A DNA stretch of 64,000 nt from Elusimicrobiota bacterium. GTDB taxonomy: Bacteria > Elusimicrobiota > UBA8919. How positions within the stretch are numbered: position 1 is the first letter of the stretch; each line of letters starts with the position of its first letter. Below the pieces are notes generated by a model, which searched no databases, was not told where the DNA came from, and was given only the letters and a program-made list of their open reading frames with translations. Below are positions 43,997 to 53,543 of this stretch, piece by piece. The DNA is taken from contig JAQUMH010000001.1 in the NCBI GenBank assembly GCA_028718185.1, positions 343,186 through 407,185 of the forward strand, in the 5' to 3' direction. A program made the translations under genes and the position numbers.

Positions 43997-44760
43997 CTTA
44001 AAAATCCTGTTAAAGGAGAAGATGCTGATGCTTCATCTTTGACTGCACCCTGCCCGGCAAGATATGCCTGTCTTCCTGCTTGCACGGCAAGAGAAAATGC
44101 TCTTGCCATCATTACTGGATTATCAGCAACAGCAACGGCAGTATTTACCAAAACCGCATCAGCCCCGAACTCCATAGCTTCTGCGACATGAGAAGGTTTT
44201 CCAAGACCTGCGTCAACGATAATAGGTAAATCAATTTCATCAATAAGTATTTTTATCATCTCCATTGTCCTTAAGCCCTTATTCGTTCCAATAGGTGCGC
44301 CGAGAGGCATAACAGATGCGGCACCGGCATTTACTAAACGCCTTGCATCCGATAGATTTGGGTTCATGTATGGCATAACTATGAAACCTTCCTTTACCAA
44401 AATTTCTGTTGCTTTTATTGTCTCTGCATTATCCGGCAAGAGATATTTATTATCCGAAATAACTTCAATCTTTATCCATTTGCCGCATCCTACTGTTTTA
44501 GCAAGACGAGCTATACGAATTGCCTCTTCCGCATTTCTGGCACCTGATGTATTTGTCATAATAATGCAATTTTTGGGTATATAATCTACTATGTTTTCAT
44601 CTTTTGAATTCATATCGACTCTTCTTAAAGCAACAGTTATTATGTGTGCTTCTGAACTTTCCACAGCTTCTTTCATTATTGAATATGACGAGAACTTACC
44701 GGTGCCAAGCAAAAATCTGTTATTGATAGTATGTCCGGCTATTTTAAAAATATCATCCAC
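43993..44760 (-). CDS. thiG: Thiazole synthase
   Basis: ThiG forms the thiazole phosphate from deoxyxylulose phosphate, dehydroglycine and ThiS thiocarboxylate. The 255-residue protein has [34 protein letters not shown], and the active-site Lys region [32 protein letters not shown] and [27 protein letters not shown] complete the pattern. It is two bases after thiS. Confidence 0.97.
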   Translation of the reverse strand: MDDIFKIAGHTINNRFLLGTGKFSSYSIMKEAVESSEAHIITVALRRVDMNSKDENIVDYIPKNCIIMTNTSGARNAEEAIRIARLAKTVGCGKWIKIEVISDNKYLLPDNAETIKATEILVKEGFIVMPYMNPNLSDARRLVNAGAASVMPLGAPIGTNKGLRTMEMIKILIDEIDLPIIVDAGLGKPSHVAEAMEFGADAVLVNTAVAVADNPVMMARAFSLAVQAGRQAYLAGQGAVKDEASASSPLTGFLR

Positions 44761-44762
44761 AA

Positions 44763-44963
44763 TTATCCTCCACCCATAAATGTCAAAATCTCAACACAAT
44801 CGTTTTGATTTAAAGTTATTCTATCCCAATCTTCATACTTTAAGATATGCCGATTGACTTCAATTACGATAGTTTCCGGATCTACATTTATGCCAGCAAT
44901 AAGACTCTTAAGCAAAATCGCATCTTTAACATCGGTTTCTTTTCCATTTAATTTTATTATCAT
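44763..44963 (-). CDS. thiS: Sulfur carrier protein ThiS
   Basis: A 66-residue ubiquitin-like protein. It starts [12 protein letters not shown] and ends EILTFMGGG, so the C-terminal Gly-Gly (here Gly-Gly-Gly) for thiocarboxylate formation is intact and already exposed. It precedes thiG. No thiF gene is present in this thi cluster. The MoeB/ThiF-like E1 at 53544-54350 is the only E1 candidate in the window. Confidence 0.93.
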   Translation of the reverse strand: MIIKLNGKETDVKDAILLKSLIAGINVDPETIVIEVNRHILKYEDWDRITLNQNDCVEILTFMGGG

Positions 44964-45033
44964 CTCTTTTTCTTTTAAAAGTATATCTATTTAGAATATA
45001 TTTTTTTACAATATTTTGTTAATTCAGTGGAGC

Positions 45034-45111
45034 CCACCGACTAAAGTCGGTGGCACCTGCTCCTCCTTCGGCGAAATCTGCCGAAGCATCCGCCACAAAA
45101 CGTTGGCGGAT
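45034..45111. repeat. Cluster of three hairpins between thi and hem genes
   Basis: Three consecutive stems are visible: CCACCGACT/AGTCGGTGG (45034-45053), CTTCGGC/GCCGAAG (45066-45086) and ATCCGCCA/TGGCGGAT (45088-45111). The block is non-coding. Adjacent sequence of the same character runs into the last codons of the HemC-CobA-HemD gene. No thiamine riboswitch signature was found here. Confidence 0.65.
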
Positions 45112-45124
45112 ACACTTTACGCAT

Positions 45125-47086
45125 TCATCCCCCAACTTCGTGAGGGCATTCTGCGTAGGCGGGTAAAATCGTTTGGACATTTGCAATATATCCTTTCTCT
45201 TTTAATCTCTTTTTAGTATGTTTGCCAAATACTGAAACAACTATATGCGAAGGTATATTACCGTAAATATTAAAGAAACTATCTACTGTAGACGGACTAG
45301 TGAAAACTATACCCGAAAACATTTTAAGATTTACTTTAACCTGACTTACTGCTATTGTCTTATAAATAACTTTTTTTTCTACTGAAGGCAGTTTGTGAAT
45401 TTTGTTATCGGACAAATTTGAACATGGATATAATATTTTTTTTAGATTCGTATTTTTTATCAATTCTGCCAAAACATCGGAATCCGGGAATCCGGCTTCA
45501 CTATTAATCTTATATCCATATTTTTTCAATTCTTTGGATGTTTGCGGACCTATACTCAATATCTTCATGTTTTGTGGGATAATATATCTTTCACAGAAAA
45601 AATGAACACTCTGCCCGCTGGTAAAAACTATACCTTCATATTTAGTTATGTCTACATCAAATTTAATAGGATGGATTTTTATAAGCGGATAATAAATTAA
45701 ATGTCCGGGAACTAAACAATTATAAGGATTAATTCCGGTAAACAATATTTTTTTACGTTGCCTAAACAAACCCGCTGTTTTTCCTACAATGACAATTAAA
45801 GGTGATTTTTGCAGTTTTACATTCATATTGCTTATATTAGTTAATAGTACCCTTTCATCCCAAAAACCTGCTTTGTTTATAAGAACAACCGGAGTTTCAA
45901 TATCATGTTTTTGTTTTATTAAATAACTTTTTATCTCTTTTAATTTTGATGCACCCATATAATATACAAGGGTCTCGCCTTCTGTTTTAAAATTTTCTTC
46001 CGCGTTGTGTCCGCTTAGTAAACTCAATTTATTGCTTAAACCCCGCATTGTAAGAGGTAACTCTGCAGAAGCACTTGCTGTCTGTGCTGCCGTTATCCCT
46101 GGTACGATTTCTACATCAATATATCGCTCCCTGAGATAAACCAACTCTTCCCCTCCACGTCCGAATACGAACGGATCTCCGCCTTTAAGACGTACTACAA
46201 CCTGTTTCTTTTTTGCGGCTTCATATAAATTATGGTTTATTTCATTCTGTGATAAACTGTATTTCCCTTTTCTTTTTCCTACATATACTTTATGGAATAG
46301 ATAGTTATTTAGCAATGTTTTATCTATAAGGTCATCATAAAATATTATATCTGCATTCTGAAGTATAGTTTCTGCTTTAATTGTCAGCAAATCGCGTATT
46401 CCCGGACCGGCTCCGATTAGATATACTTTGCCATAAGACATACGCACATCTATTTTACTAAAAAGTACTTTCAAATCTGATCTTGATTGTTTTGCAACAA
46501 TCGCAAGACTACCTTGTAAAGGGTGAGTTTCAAAAGGTAGTATTTCTGTTATTTTTGACGTAAGTCCCATCCGTTTAATCGCACAGGTTGCAACTACAAG
46601 AGCATCAATTTTTCCACTTTCAACAAGAGCCAATCTTTCATTGATAATTCCACGGACAGGAACAATTTCTAAATCCGGTCTTATATCGAGTAATTGTTTT
46701 TTTCTTGAGATTGAACTCGTCCCGATTTTTGAACCCCTGTTAAGTTTTTTCAATGGAAGGTTATCCCGGGAAACAAGACAATCAGTAGAATCCTCTGCTT
46801 TAGTAAGAGCTATAACTTCTAATCCTTCCATAAGCGGAACTGGCAGATCCTTCGCAGAATGCACTGCTATATCAGCCTTTCCGGAGATGACTGCATTATC
46901 CAACTCTCTTGTAAAAAAATCCGGCGGAACATCCGACATCAGAGAAAGATGTTTATTTTTATCCCCATAACTTTCAACTGTGATGATTTTAAAGTTAATA
47001 TCTGAAATTGAGTTAATAATCTCTTCTGTTTGTATTACTGCAAGAGGACTCTTCCTTGTGACAATCTTTATTTTATTTTTTATCAT
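45125..47086 (-). CDS. HemC-CobA-HemD fusion, HemC part truncated
   Basis: A 653-residue fusion. Residues 1-218 are hydroxymethylbilane synthase domains 1 and 2 (TRKSPLAVIQTEE, DIAVHSAKDLPVP, GTSSISRKKQLL). Residues about 219-455 are uroporphyrinogen-III C-methyltransferase (VYLIGAGPGIRDLLT, VVRLKGGDPFVFGRGGEE, VEIVPGIT). The rest resembles uroporphyrinogen-III synthase. The third HemC domain, with the Cys that carries the dipyrromethane cofactor, is missing: CobA follows directly after LQGSLAIVAKQSRSDLKVLF. The last residues (AYAECPHEVGG) are encoded by repeat-like DNA. It overlaps hemA by 14 bases. Confidence 0.88.
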   Translation of the reverse strand: MIKNKIKIVTRKSPLAVIQTEEIINSISDINFKIITVESYGDKNKHLSLMSDVPPDFFTRELDNAVISGKADIAVHSAKDLPVPLMEGLEVIALTKAEDSTDCLVSRDNLPLKKLNRGSKIGTSSISRKKQLLDIRPDLEIVPVRGIINERLALVESGKIDALVVATCAIKRMGLTSKITEILPFETHPLQGSLAIVAKQSRSDLKVLFSKIDVRMSYGKVYLIGAGPGIRDLLTIKAETILQNADIIFYDDLIDKTLLNNYLFHKVYVGKRKGKYSLSQNEINHNLYEAAKKKQVVVRLKGGDPFVFGRGGEELVYLRERYIDVEIVPGITAAQTASASAELPLTMRGLSNKLSLLSGHNAEENFKTEGETLVYYMGASKLKEIKSYLIKQKHDIETPVVLINKAGFWDERVLLTNISNMNVKLQKSPLIVIVGKTAGLFRQRKKILFTGINPYNCLVPGHLIYYPLIKIHPIKFDVDITKYEGIVFTSGQSVHFFCERYIIPQNMKILSIGPQTSKELKKYGYKINSEAGFPDSDVLAELIKNTNLKKILYPCSNLSDNKIHKLPSVEKKVIYKTIAVSQVKVNLKMFSGIVFTSPSTVDSFFNIYGNIPSHIVVSVFGKHTKKRLKEKGYIANVQTILPAYAECPHEVGG

Positions 47087-47933
47087 GAAACACTCTTATT
47101 TCTTCTTCAATGATTTCTTCAACCCTCTTAATTTCATTTATTCGTTTATTTTTATTAATGTTAATTTTTTTTTCTACATCCTCAATATTATACAGTGTAA
47201 CATTAGGTAATATTCCAATTTCAGGATCAATATCTCTCGGTACTGCAAGATCAAATATAAGCATCTGTTTATCTGTTATGAAATCAGATTTTTTTACTAT
47301 AAGATGCGGCGATGAAGTAGCAGAAATGATAATGTCGGCAGAATTTATCTCTTCATTCAGCTTATTAAATCTTACTGTCTTACAACAATACTTAATGCTT
47401 AAGTCAAAAGCTTTTTTATAAGTACGGTTTGCAACAAATACAGTTTTGTTTCCTTTTTCTGTTATATATTTTACAACCGATTCATTAAAATTATTTACTC
47501 CGATTATAAGTATCTTTGAAACTGACATATCAACTCTGTCCCGTTTCAACACCTCTATCACAACTCTACCATGAGTCATAGCACCCTTTGATATATCCGT
47601 CTCACTTCTTGCTCTTTTACCTACACGCAAAGCATGCTGAAAAAGCTTATGCAATTGAGGTGATAAATAAGAATCATCACGTGCTTTTTCATATGCACTT
47701 TTTACCTGCCCTTGTATGGCTGTTTCACCCAGCAACGCTGATTCAATACCACACACGACACGGAATAGATGACGGACAATATATTCAGGCACATCGCCAT
47801 TACCTTGATATGCTTCTGTACGATTACAGGTATGCAAAAGAATATAATTATTTTTCATCTTTTCAAGACTATAAAAATATTTTTCTCTTTCATTCAGAGC
47901 ATATTTAAGATCCATGCTTTGCAAAGTAATCAT
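47073..47933 (-). CDS. hemA: Glutamyl-tRNA reductase, short form
   Basis: HemA reduces glutamyl-tRNA to glutamate-1-semialdehyde. The protein has the catalytic Cys in LLHTCNRTEAY, GETAIQGQVKSAYEKA, and an NADPH domain (ILIIGVNNFNESVVKYI, ADIIISATSSP, FDLAVPRDIDPEIG). At 286 residues it lacks the C-terminal dimerisation domain of the usual 400-plus-residue enzyme and has a shortened N-terminus. The stop at 47073 lies inside the start region of the next gene. It is coupled to the Met8-like gene by a 4-base overlap. Confidence 0.9.
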   Translation of the reverse strand: MITLQSMDLKYALNEREKYFYSLEKMKNNYILLHTCNRTEAYQGNGDVPEYIVRHLFRVVCGIESALLGETAIQGQVKSAYEKARDDSYLSPQLHKLFQHALRVGKRARSETDISKGAMTHGRVVIEVLKRDRVDMSVSKILIIGVNNFNESVVKYITEKGNKTVFVANRTYKKAFDLSIKYCCKTVRFNKLNEEINSADIIISATSSPHLIVKKSDFITDKQMLIFDLAVPRDIDPEIGILPNVTLYNIEDVEKKININKNKRINEIKRVEEIIEEEIRVFHDKK

Positions 47934-48367
47934 TTTTCAAAAATATCCTTTATTTTATTTCTCCATATGATTGATTTTTTGACATCCCTGCCGTCAGAAG
48001 AAACTGCTATGGTCATATATCCTTTTTTATATATTGCAGGAGAAATGAAATCGCAGTTTTGTGGACTATCAACAACATTTATTAATACACACTTTTTTTG
48101 TGCATCAATTCTAATTTTGGTATTAAGATTTTTATTATTGGTACAAGCATAGACAATAAAAACACCGTTCAGGTCTTTTGATTCGTAGTTTTTTTCTTTA
48201 CAATCACAGTCGCACTTTTTAATTTCATCATTAATATAAGGTGCAACAACTGTAATAGATTTTGAAAACTGCTTAAGCGTTTTTATCTTCTGATAAGCGA
48301 TTTTTCCGCCACCAATTATTAATATTTTTTTATCGGCGATATTAAGGGATATGGGAAGGTATCTCAT
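47930..48367 (-). CDS. Precorrin-2 dehydrogenase / sirohydrochlorin ferrochelatase-like
   Basis: A 145-residue Met8/CysG-N-type protein. [27 protein letters not shown] is the NAD-binding start, and [28 protein letters not shown] and IAVSSDG follow. It should oxidise precorrin-2 to sirohydrochlorin and possibly insert iron. It is shorter than full Met8 (about 200 residues), with little of the helical C-terminal domain. It sits between CysN and HemA and overlaps both, linking sirohaem supply to the sulfite reductase upstream. Confidence 0.9.
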   Translation of the reverse strand: MRYLPISLNIADKKILIIGGGKIAYQKIKTLKQFSKSITVVAPYINDEIKKCDCDCKEKNYESKDLNGVFIVYACTNNKNLNTKIRIDAQKKCVLINVVDSPQNCDFISPAIYKKGYMTIAVSSDGRDVKKSIIWRNKIKDIFEK

Positions 48368-50160
48368 ATCGAATAGTCGAGGATAATATCCCTGAACTTA
48401 AGTAATTCAAACACTTTTTTTACAGCTTGTTCAACACTTTCATTTGCCGGTATCTGGAGGTCGACTGAATAATGACTGAAATTATTTTCCCCTACATTTA
48501 TAACAAGTATTTCATTCGGTTCATTTAGAAGTTTCAATGTCTCAATATCATAGTCGTCTGCATCATCAATGGTAGTTATGAATATAAGACCGGCATCTGT
48601 CATTATTCTGGCAAGTTCACCAAGTCTTCGCATGCGTTCTTCAGGATTGCCTGAAATATCAGAATCGAGACCTTTCTCAATATTAGCTATTCCAAGATAG
48701 TATGTATTATATTCATAACTGAATAATTCTTTTTCAAGGGCTTTGGCAATAGCCCTTTTCCCGGTACCTATTGTACCTGTGAATGCAATAAATTTTGCTT
48801 TGTGCTTATGGTGTTCAAACCGCTGGGCTGAAGTAATTAACCCTTTTTCCCAGATACTTTCACGTTCGCGTATATGCTGTTTCAAAGTAGAATCCTGCGT
48901 TGAATAATTTTCAACAATAATTCCGCCTCCTGCAATCTCATAATTATCAACAACCACAAATCTTCCGGTACCTTCATTATCATCAACAATATCAAAAGCA
49001 ATCGGCTTCATAGTTTCAAGAATACATTCCGCGACATCATGGCGGTCGAGCTGCTGCTTATTGGAAACGGTGCTGAGATCCACTGCATCAATAGCCTGTT
49101 TTATTTCTATAAGCTTAACATATGCCTGTGAAGATGCATGCTTTAATTTATAAAATTTATCTTTTATCATTGGCGCCATACCCACCCAAAATATATTTGC
49201 TTTAAACCGGCTCCCTACTTTAGGTAGAATATCATTTGCTTTTGCCATGATTTCACCGGGACGTATATATATCTGCGTTGTAAGGGTGAATCCGGTTGCT
49301 TCTCCTGTCTGCACTGCTGATTTAACCGGTGTATTAAATGATTCTATAGACTTAATAGCGGATTTTTTATTTGAAGGAAGAAAGATAACTTCATCTCCGA
49401 CATCTACCGAACCTGAATCTACTGTACCTGCAACAATTCTTCTATCATCATTATCCTGAGTAAATTTGTAAATATCTTGCACTGGAAAACGAAATGGTTT
49501 TTGGTCAAGATTTTTAGCTTGATTAAATTTATCGAGTTGTTCAAGCACTGTCTGTCCATTATACCACTCCATTTTATTTGAATGAACCGTTATATTTTCT
49601 CCTTCCAGAGCACTGATAGGAATAAAACTCAACGGGACAATATTGATTTGATTTAGAAAATCCGAATATGTTTTCTTTATGCCGTCAAAAACTTCCTGCC
49701 TGTATCCAACAATATCCATTTTGTTAACCAAAACTGTTATCTGTTTTACACCCAGCATCGAAACCATATGTCCGTGGCGTTTTGAGTTCTCTTTTATACC
49801 CTCATGGGCGTCAATTACAAGTAAAGCTGCTTCAGCTCTTGCGGCACCGGTTATCATATTTTTAAGAAATTCAATATGTCCCGGAGCATCTATTATAATG
49901 TAATCTCTTTTCTTTGTTTTAAAAAAACTTCTTGCCGTATCTATAGTAATACCCTGTGACTGTTCATCCTTGAGTGCATCTAACAAAAAAGCATATTCAA
50001 ATGGTTTGGAATTACGAAGACACATTTCTTTAACCTGCTGTAGCTTCCCTTTAGGAAGAGAATCTGTATCTACAAGCAGTCTTCCGATAACAGTACTCTT
50101 ACCATGGTCAACATGACCAACTATAACTATATTTATAGATTCTCTTATATTATGAACCAT
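48364..50160 (-). CDS. cysN: Sulfate adenylyltransferase subunit 1 with degenerate APS-kinase-like domain
   Basis: Residues 1-430 form the GTPase subunit of ATP sulfurylase: [25 protein letters not shown] and translation-factor-like barrels. Residues about 435-598 resemble APS kinase (CysC), but the P-loop reads GTIGTGKR, with Arg in place of Ser/Thr. The DGDNxR segment is replaced by GIANIEK. I infer that this domain does not phosphorylate APS. The neighbouring reductase looks like an APS reductase, for which PAPS is not needed. It overlaps the Met8-like gene by 4 bases. Confidence 0.9.
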   Translation of the reverse strand: MVHNIRESINIVIVGHVDHGKSTVIGRLLVDTDSLPKGKLQQVKEMCLRNSKPFEYAFLLDALKDEQSQGITIDTARSFFKTKKRDYIIIDAPGHIEFLKNMITGAARAEAALLVIDAHEGIKENSKRHGHMVSMLGVKQITVLVNKMDIVGYRQEVFDGIKKTYSDFLNQINIVPLSFIPISALEGENITVHSNKMEWYNGQTVLEQLDKFNQAKNLDQKPFRFPVQDIYKFTQDNDDRRIVAGTVDSGSVDVGDEVIFLPSNKKSAIKSIESFNTPVKSAVQTGEATGFTLTTQIYIRPGEIMAKANDILPKVGSRFKANIFWVGMAPMIKDKFYKLKHASSQAYVKLIEIKQAIDAVDLSTVSNKQQLDRHDVAECILETMKPIAFDIVDDNEGTGRFVVVDNYEIAGGGIIVENYSTQDSTLKQHIRERESIWEKGLITSAQRFEHHKHKAKFIAFTGTIGTGKRAIAKALEKELFSYEYNTYYLGIANIEKGLDSDISGNPEERMRRLGELARIMTDAGLIFITTIDDADDYDIETLKLLNEPNEILVINVGENNFSHYSVDLQIPANESVEQAVKKVFELLKFRDIILDYSI

Positions 50161-50168
50161 CTTATCCC

Positions 50169-51050
50169 CTACATATATCCGTCCCGTCTAAGTTTTTCAA
50201 GTCCGCCGCCGTCTTCTTTATCCTGCTCCCTGCCGGATCTTTCTGCTATATTGGCAAATTTTCCGCTGCGCAGTTCTTTTATAATTTCTTTTACCGTTTT
50301 GGCATCGGAATCAACCGGTTTGGTGCAAGGATAACATCCCAATGAACGGTAACGTTTTCCTTTTCCCTGATTAAAATACAGAGAAACCATCGGTATGTTT
50401 TCCCTGTCAATATACTCCCAAATATTTAATTCTGTCCAATCCAATAACGGATGTACACGCACATGTGTTCCCGGAGCAAAATCTGTCTTGAACTGGTTCC
50501 AAAATTCCGGCGGCTGATCACCCACATCCCACTCGTTGTTTTTATCTCTTGGTGAAAAATATCTTTCTTTTGAACGACTGCCTTCTTCATCAGCTCTCAC
50601 ACCGACAATAACACCTGTATACGGTTCTTTATTTGTATCAATCACATATTTCTTCTGATTGTGGTCCATTCTATAACGCGGCCACTCACCTGAAAGCGTA
50701 CGTTTCAATGCTTCACTCTTCAAGTTTTTACAACATGCAATACGATCAACTTTTCCGTCAGGAAATGTCTGCTTGTTTTCCAGAGCTTCTTTATTCTCGC
50801 CATAAATCATATTTAGATTCCATTCCAGTGCCAGGCGGTTGCGATATTCAATCATTTCAGGAATTTTATAATGCGTATCTATATGAACCAACGGAACAGG
50901 TACATGCCCAAAAAATGCTTTGCGTGTTAACCATAATAATACTGTACTGTCTTTCCCAATAGACCAGAGCATGCAAAGATTTTTAAATTCACGATATGCT
51001 TCACGAATAATATAAACACTCTGCGCTTCAAGTTTTTCAAGATGTTCCAT
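50169..51050 (-). CDS. cysD: Sulfate adenylyltransferase subunit 2
   Basis: CysD makes APS from ATP and sulfate together with CysN. The 293-residue protein has the PP-loop [46 protein letters not shown], and the C-terminal [17 protein letters not shown] typical of the family. It is followed after 8 bases by cysN and preceded by the reductase with a 1-base overlap. Length is normal. Confidence 0.97.
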   Translation of the reverse strand: MEHLEKLEAQSVYIIREAYREFKNLCMLWSIGKDSTVLLWLTRKAFFGHVPVPLVHIDTHYKIPEMIEYRNRLALEWNLNMIYGENKEALENKQTFPDGKVDRIACCKNLKSEALKRTLSGEWPRYRMDHNQKKYVIDTNKEPYTGVIVGVRADEEGSRSKERYFSPRDKNNEWDVGDQPPEFWNQFKTDFAPGTHVRVHPLLDWTELNIWEYIDRENIPMVSLYFNQGKGKRYRSLGCYPCTKPVDSDAKTVKEIIKELRSGKFANIAERSGREQDKEDGGGLEKLRRDGYM

Positions 51051-51787
51051 TATATCTTCCTTTTTGATGCAGTTTTAATATTTTTTACATGCAAACCGCA
51101 TTCTTTCTGTTCCGAAGTTTCCCACCACCATCGCCCTGCCCGAACATCCTCGCCATGCCTGACGGCCCTTGTACAAGGAGCACAACCTATGCTTGGATAT
51201 CCTTTATCATGCAGTTTATTATAAGGCACATTATTATCTTTTATATATTTCCACACCTTATCTTCCGTCCAGTCCGCCAGAGGATTAATCTTAAACAAAC
51301 CAAACGCTTCATCCCATTCAATTTTTTGAACATCAGATCTAGTAATAGACTGTTCTTTACGAAGCCCGCATATCCATGCTTTTAGTGTCACAAGTTTTTT
51401 TTTAAGAGGTTCTATTTTACGCACACGGCAGCAAAGTTTTCTTTTTTCAATGCTTTCATAAAAAAGACTGGCACCATGCTCCTTAATCATATTCTCTACA
51501 GCCGCTGTTTCGGGCTTAAGAATTTCGACGGCAATATTGTAACGATGTTCGGTTTCTACAATCAAATCTCTTGTTTCCTTAGGTAATAAACCGGTATCCA
51601 ATGTAAACATTGATACATTTGGATTAATTTTTATCAACATATCCGTAATAACCTGATCTTCCGCACCGAAACTTGAGGCAAAAGCAACATCTTTTACCCC
51701 ATACTTGCCGATAGACCACTTGATAGTATCTAATGCCGATAAATTCTTTAATTCTTCTTGTAATCGGGTGATAATCAAATTATTCAT
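51050..51787 (-). CDS. cysH: Adenylylsulfate (APS) reductase, 4Fe-4S type
   Basis: A 245-residue PP-loop reductase forming sulfite. It has [27 protein letters not shown], and both cysteine pairs of the Fe-S class (KLCCRVRK and [10 protein letters not shown]). The active-site Cys lies near the end in KECGLH. The two pairs favour APS over PAPS as the substrate, in line with the broken APS-kinase domain next door. It is coupled to cysD. Confidence 0.93.
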   Translation of the reverse strand: MNNLIITRLQEELKNLSALDTIKWSIGKYGVKDVAFASSFGAEDQVITDMLIKINPNVSMFTLDTGLLPKETRDLIVETEHRYNIAVEILKPETAAVENMIKEHGASLFYESIEKRKLCCRVRKIEPLKKKLVTLKAWICGLRKEQSITRSDVQKIEWDEAFGLFKINPLADWTEDKVWKYIKDNNVPYNKLHDKGYPSIGCAPCTRAVRHGEDVRAGRWWWETSEQKECGLHVKNIKTASKRKI

Positions 51788-51792
51788 TTTTT

Positions 51793-52023
51793 TTAAATAT
51801 TGTAATCTATTTCTTTACTTTGAACACGTCCATAATTTATTTTATTCCAAAATCTTTCATGTAAATAATATAATGCTATCTTGGTAAAAACCTCAACCCC
51901 GCCTATTGAAAGTGCAAAGGAAAGTTTTCCTGTAATTATAAACGATATAATCATAGTATCTATTGTTCCTGTCACCCTCCAGGAAAAAGCTTTTAAAAAA
52001 CTACGCTTTGATTTTTCAATCAT
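51793..52023 (-). CDS. DUF2061 small membrane protein
   Basis: A 76-residue protein with the DUF2061 pattern: RSFLKAFSWRVTGTIDTMIISFIITG followed by a second hydrophobic stretch and FTKIALYYLHERFWNKI. Proteins of this family often occur in sulfate-assimilation operons, but no biochemical role is established to my knowledge. It overlaps the TusA gene by ATGA and precedes cysH by five bases, so it is surely co-transcribed with them. A membrane role in sulfate or sulfite handling is only a guess. Confidence 0.88.
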   Translation of the reverse strand: MIEKSKRSFLKAFSWRVTGTIDTMIISFIITGKLSFALSIGGVEVFTKIALYYLHERFWNKINYGRVQSKEIDYNI

Positions 52024-52259
52024 ATATCACTCTTCCTTATTATTATTTTAAAAAATGTATCAATATTTTCCACATTAACTATCTTATGCCCTTCTTCTTT
52101 TACGCTTCGAGGGACATTTAACATAGCATCTCCTTCATCAAGTACAACCTCAAGTAATTCGTTCGCTTTAATTTCTGTAAGAGCCGCTTTTGTCTTAACA
52201 AAATTCATCGGGCAGGAAACCCCGCGTAAATCTATACTTTTTTTTATATCAAACCCCAT
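52020..52259 (-). CDS. TusA-like sulfur carrier protein
   Basis: About 79 residues with the TusA signature IDLRGVSCPMNFVKTKAAL, including the persulfide Cys followed by Pro. The ATG at 52259 has CAAGGAGG upstream; the open frame to 52301 lies inside the sulfite reductase gene. It lies between sulfite reductase and DUF2061. A role in delivering reduced sulfur or shuttling persulfide to the reductase or to the nearby carrier system is inferred from position. Confidence 0.9.
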   Translation of the reverse strand: MGFDIKKSIDLRGVSCPMNFVKTKAALTEIKANELLEVVLDEGDAMLNVPRSVKEEGHKIVNVENIDTFFKIIIRKSDI

Positions 52260-53148
52260 TAAGTATTTCCTCCTTGACTTTCTCAACACCAATGCGGTCA
52301 ATCATATGACCGAAACGTTCACGTTTGCGTCCATTTTTTTGATAATACAACAATGCTTTTTTTACAATAGTATATAATTCACCGTCATCGGTAATAAGTT
52401 TTTTTAGTAATGTTCCAAACCGGGGTATTTTACCCATAGTACCGCCTATACTAATATTATATCCTTTTATAGCCGGAACCCAAGAATTTACCGGGCATGA
52501 AGATGTACAAATACTGCAGTAAATACACTTTTCTTCATCTAATTTATAAAACCGCTTAAGTTTACCTTCAACCATATGTTCTTCGCGTTCAATCGCTTTG
52601 GTGGGACATACATTAATACACAAATGACAGTCTGTACATATTTCATCACTCCACTTAGGCAATATTGCTCCCATAATACCAACATCATTTTCCGTTGCTT
52701 TTGCGCAGTTGTGCGGACATCCGGTAACCGACATTTTAAACTTATGCGGTGTATCCTGCCGGAAATATTTAGCATCGAGTTCATTAGCAATATTTTTAGT
52801 TTCTATAATTCCCCAGCGGCAGGTAACATTACCTGGGCAGGCAACTATAACACGCACCCTTGGACCGCAGGCTCCCATACGAACATCAACAGTTTCAAGT
52901 TCTTGGCGCGCTTTCTCAAGATTAGTATAATGAACATTGTGTATCTCTACTCCTTGGCGTGTAGAAAGATGTACCGCACCTTTTCCGTATCTCTCAGCAA
53001 CCTCGGCAATCTTACCAAGTTGTTTTGCTGATAAATCGCCGCCAACAGCATGAAGACGCATAACAAAATATTCTTTCTGTATCTGCTGTATCATTCCTAT
53101 TTTTTTTAAAGCCGCCAAATCAAATTCTTTCTCTGCCATAAAATTCAC
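52249..53148 (-). CDS. Single-subunit sirohaem sulfite (or nitrite) reductase with ferredoxin insert
   Basis: A 299-residue protein. HAVGGDLSAKQL and GAVHLSTRQGVEIHNV form the N-terminal half of the sirohaem-binding fold. CPGNVTC and CPHNC hold the coupled sirohaem/4Fe-4S ligands. Two ferredoxin motifs follow, CTDCHLCINVCP and CIYCSICTSSCP. This layout is that of AsrC/Fsr-type or other small dissimilatory-type reductases. Its operon partners (APS reductase, ATP sulfurylase, sirohaem genes, sulfur carriers) argue for assimilatory sulfite reduction to sulfide. Confidence 0.9.
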   Translation of the reverse strand: MNFMAEKEFDLAALKKIGMIQQIQKEYFVMRLHAVGGDLSAKQLGKIAEVAERYGKGAVHLSTRQGVEIHNVHYTNLEKARQELETVDVRMGACGPRVRVIVACPGNVTCRWGIIETKNIANELDAKYFRQDTPHKFKMSVTGCPHNCAKATENDVGIMGAILPKWSDEICTDCHLCINVCPTKAIEREEHMVEGKLKRFYKLDEEKCIYCSICTSSCPVNSWVPAIKGYNISIGGTMGKIPRFGTLLKKLITDDGELYTIVKKALLYYQKNGRKRERFGHMIDRIGVEKVKEEILNGV

Positions 53149-53540
53149 TCCTCAATAATCAGAAACTCTTCCGTTACCTGTCCTTTGATAATACGAAATG
53201 CCTTAATATCTTTACTTTCCGGAATCAGTGAACAGATAACATATATAATAGCAGGATCATAAGCAAGCCGAATATCTTCTGCTGACGGGCGTGCAGGAGT
53301 AGATGGATGAGTATGATATACAGCCAATATATCAAAACCTTCTTCTCTTGCCTGCCGAATACAGTTGAATTGTTCCTTGGGATCTAAAGAAAAATGCTCA
53401 CTGCTCAAATCACTATTGCGCATAGGATAATGTTTGAAAATCTGAGCTTTCTTACCTGCAAGATAACCGCAAGATTCTATAGGCGATTCCTTTTCTCCTT
53501 GCGCAAAAATAAAACCGATTATTTTCTTTGGAATTTTCAT
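53145..53540 (-). CDS. JAMM/MPN+ metalloprotease, HcyD-like
   Basis: A 131-residue M67-type zinc peptidase. ESCGYLAG supplies the catalytic Glu, and YHTHPSTPARPSAEDI gives the H-x-H-x7-S-x2-D JAMM zinc motif. Such enzymes cut residues from the C-terminus of ubiquitin-like sulfur carriers. The carrier encoded three genes upstream ends GGGR, so trimming of the Arg to expose a terminal Gly is the likely reaction. This follows the HcyD/HcyS model of Wolinella succinogenes methionine synthesis. It is 3 bases from the E1 gene. Confidence 0.9.
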   Translation of the reverse strand: MKIPKKIIGFIFAQGEKESPIESCGYLAGKKAQIFKHYPMRNSDLSSEHFSLDPKEQFNCIRQAREEGFDILAVYHTHPSTPARPSAEDIRLAYDPAIIYVICSLIPESKDIKAFRIIKGQVTEEFLIIEE

Positions 53541-53543
53541 ATT

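Noticed and set aside
44964-45124. Looked for a thiamine pyrophosphate riboswitch upstream of thiS
   Set aside because: No CUGAGA-type conserved core was found; the region holds three hairpins of repeat type.
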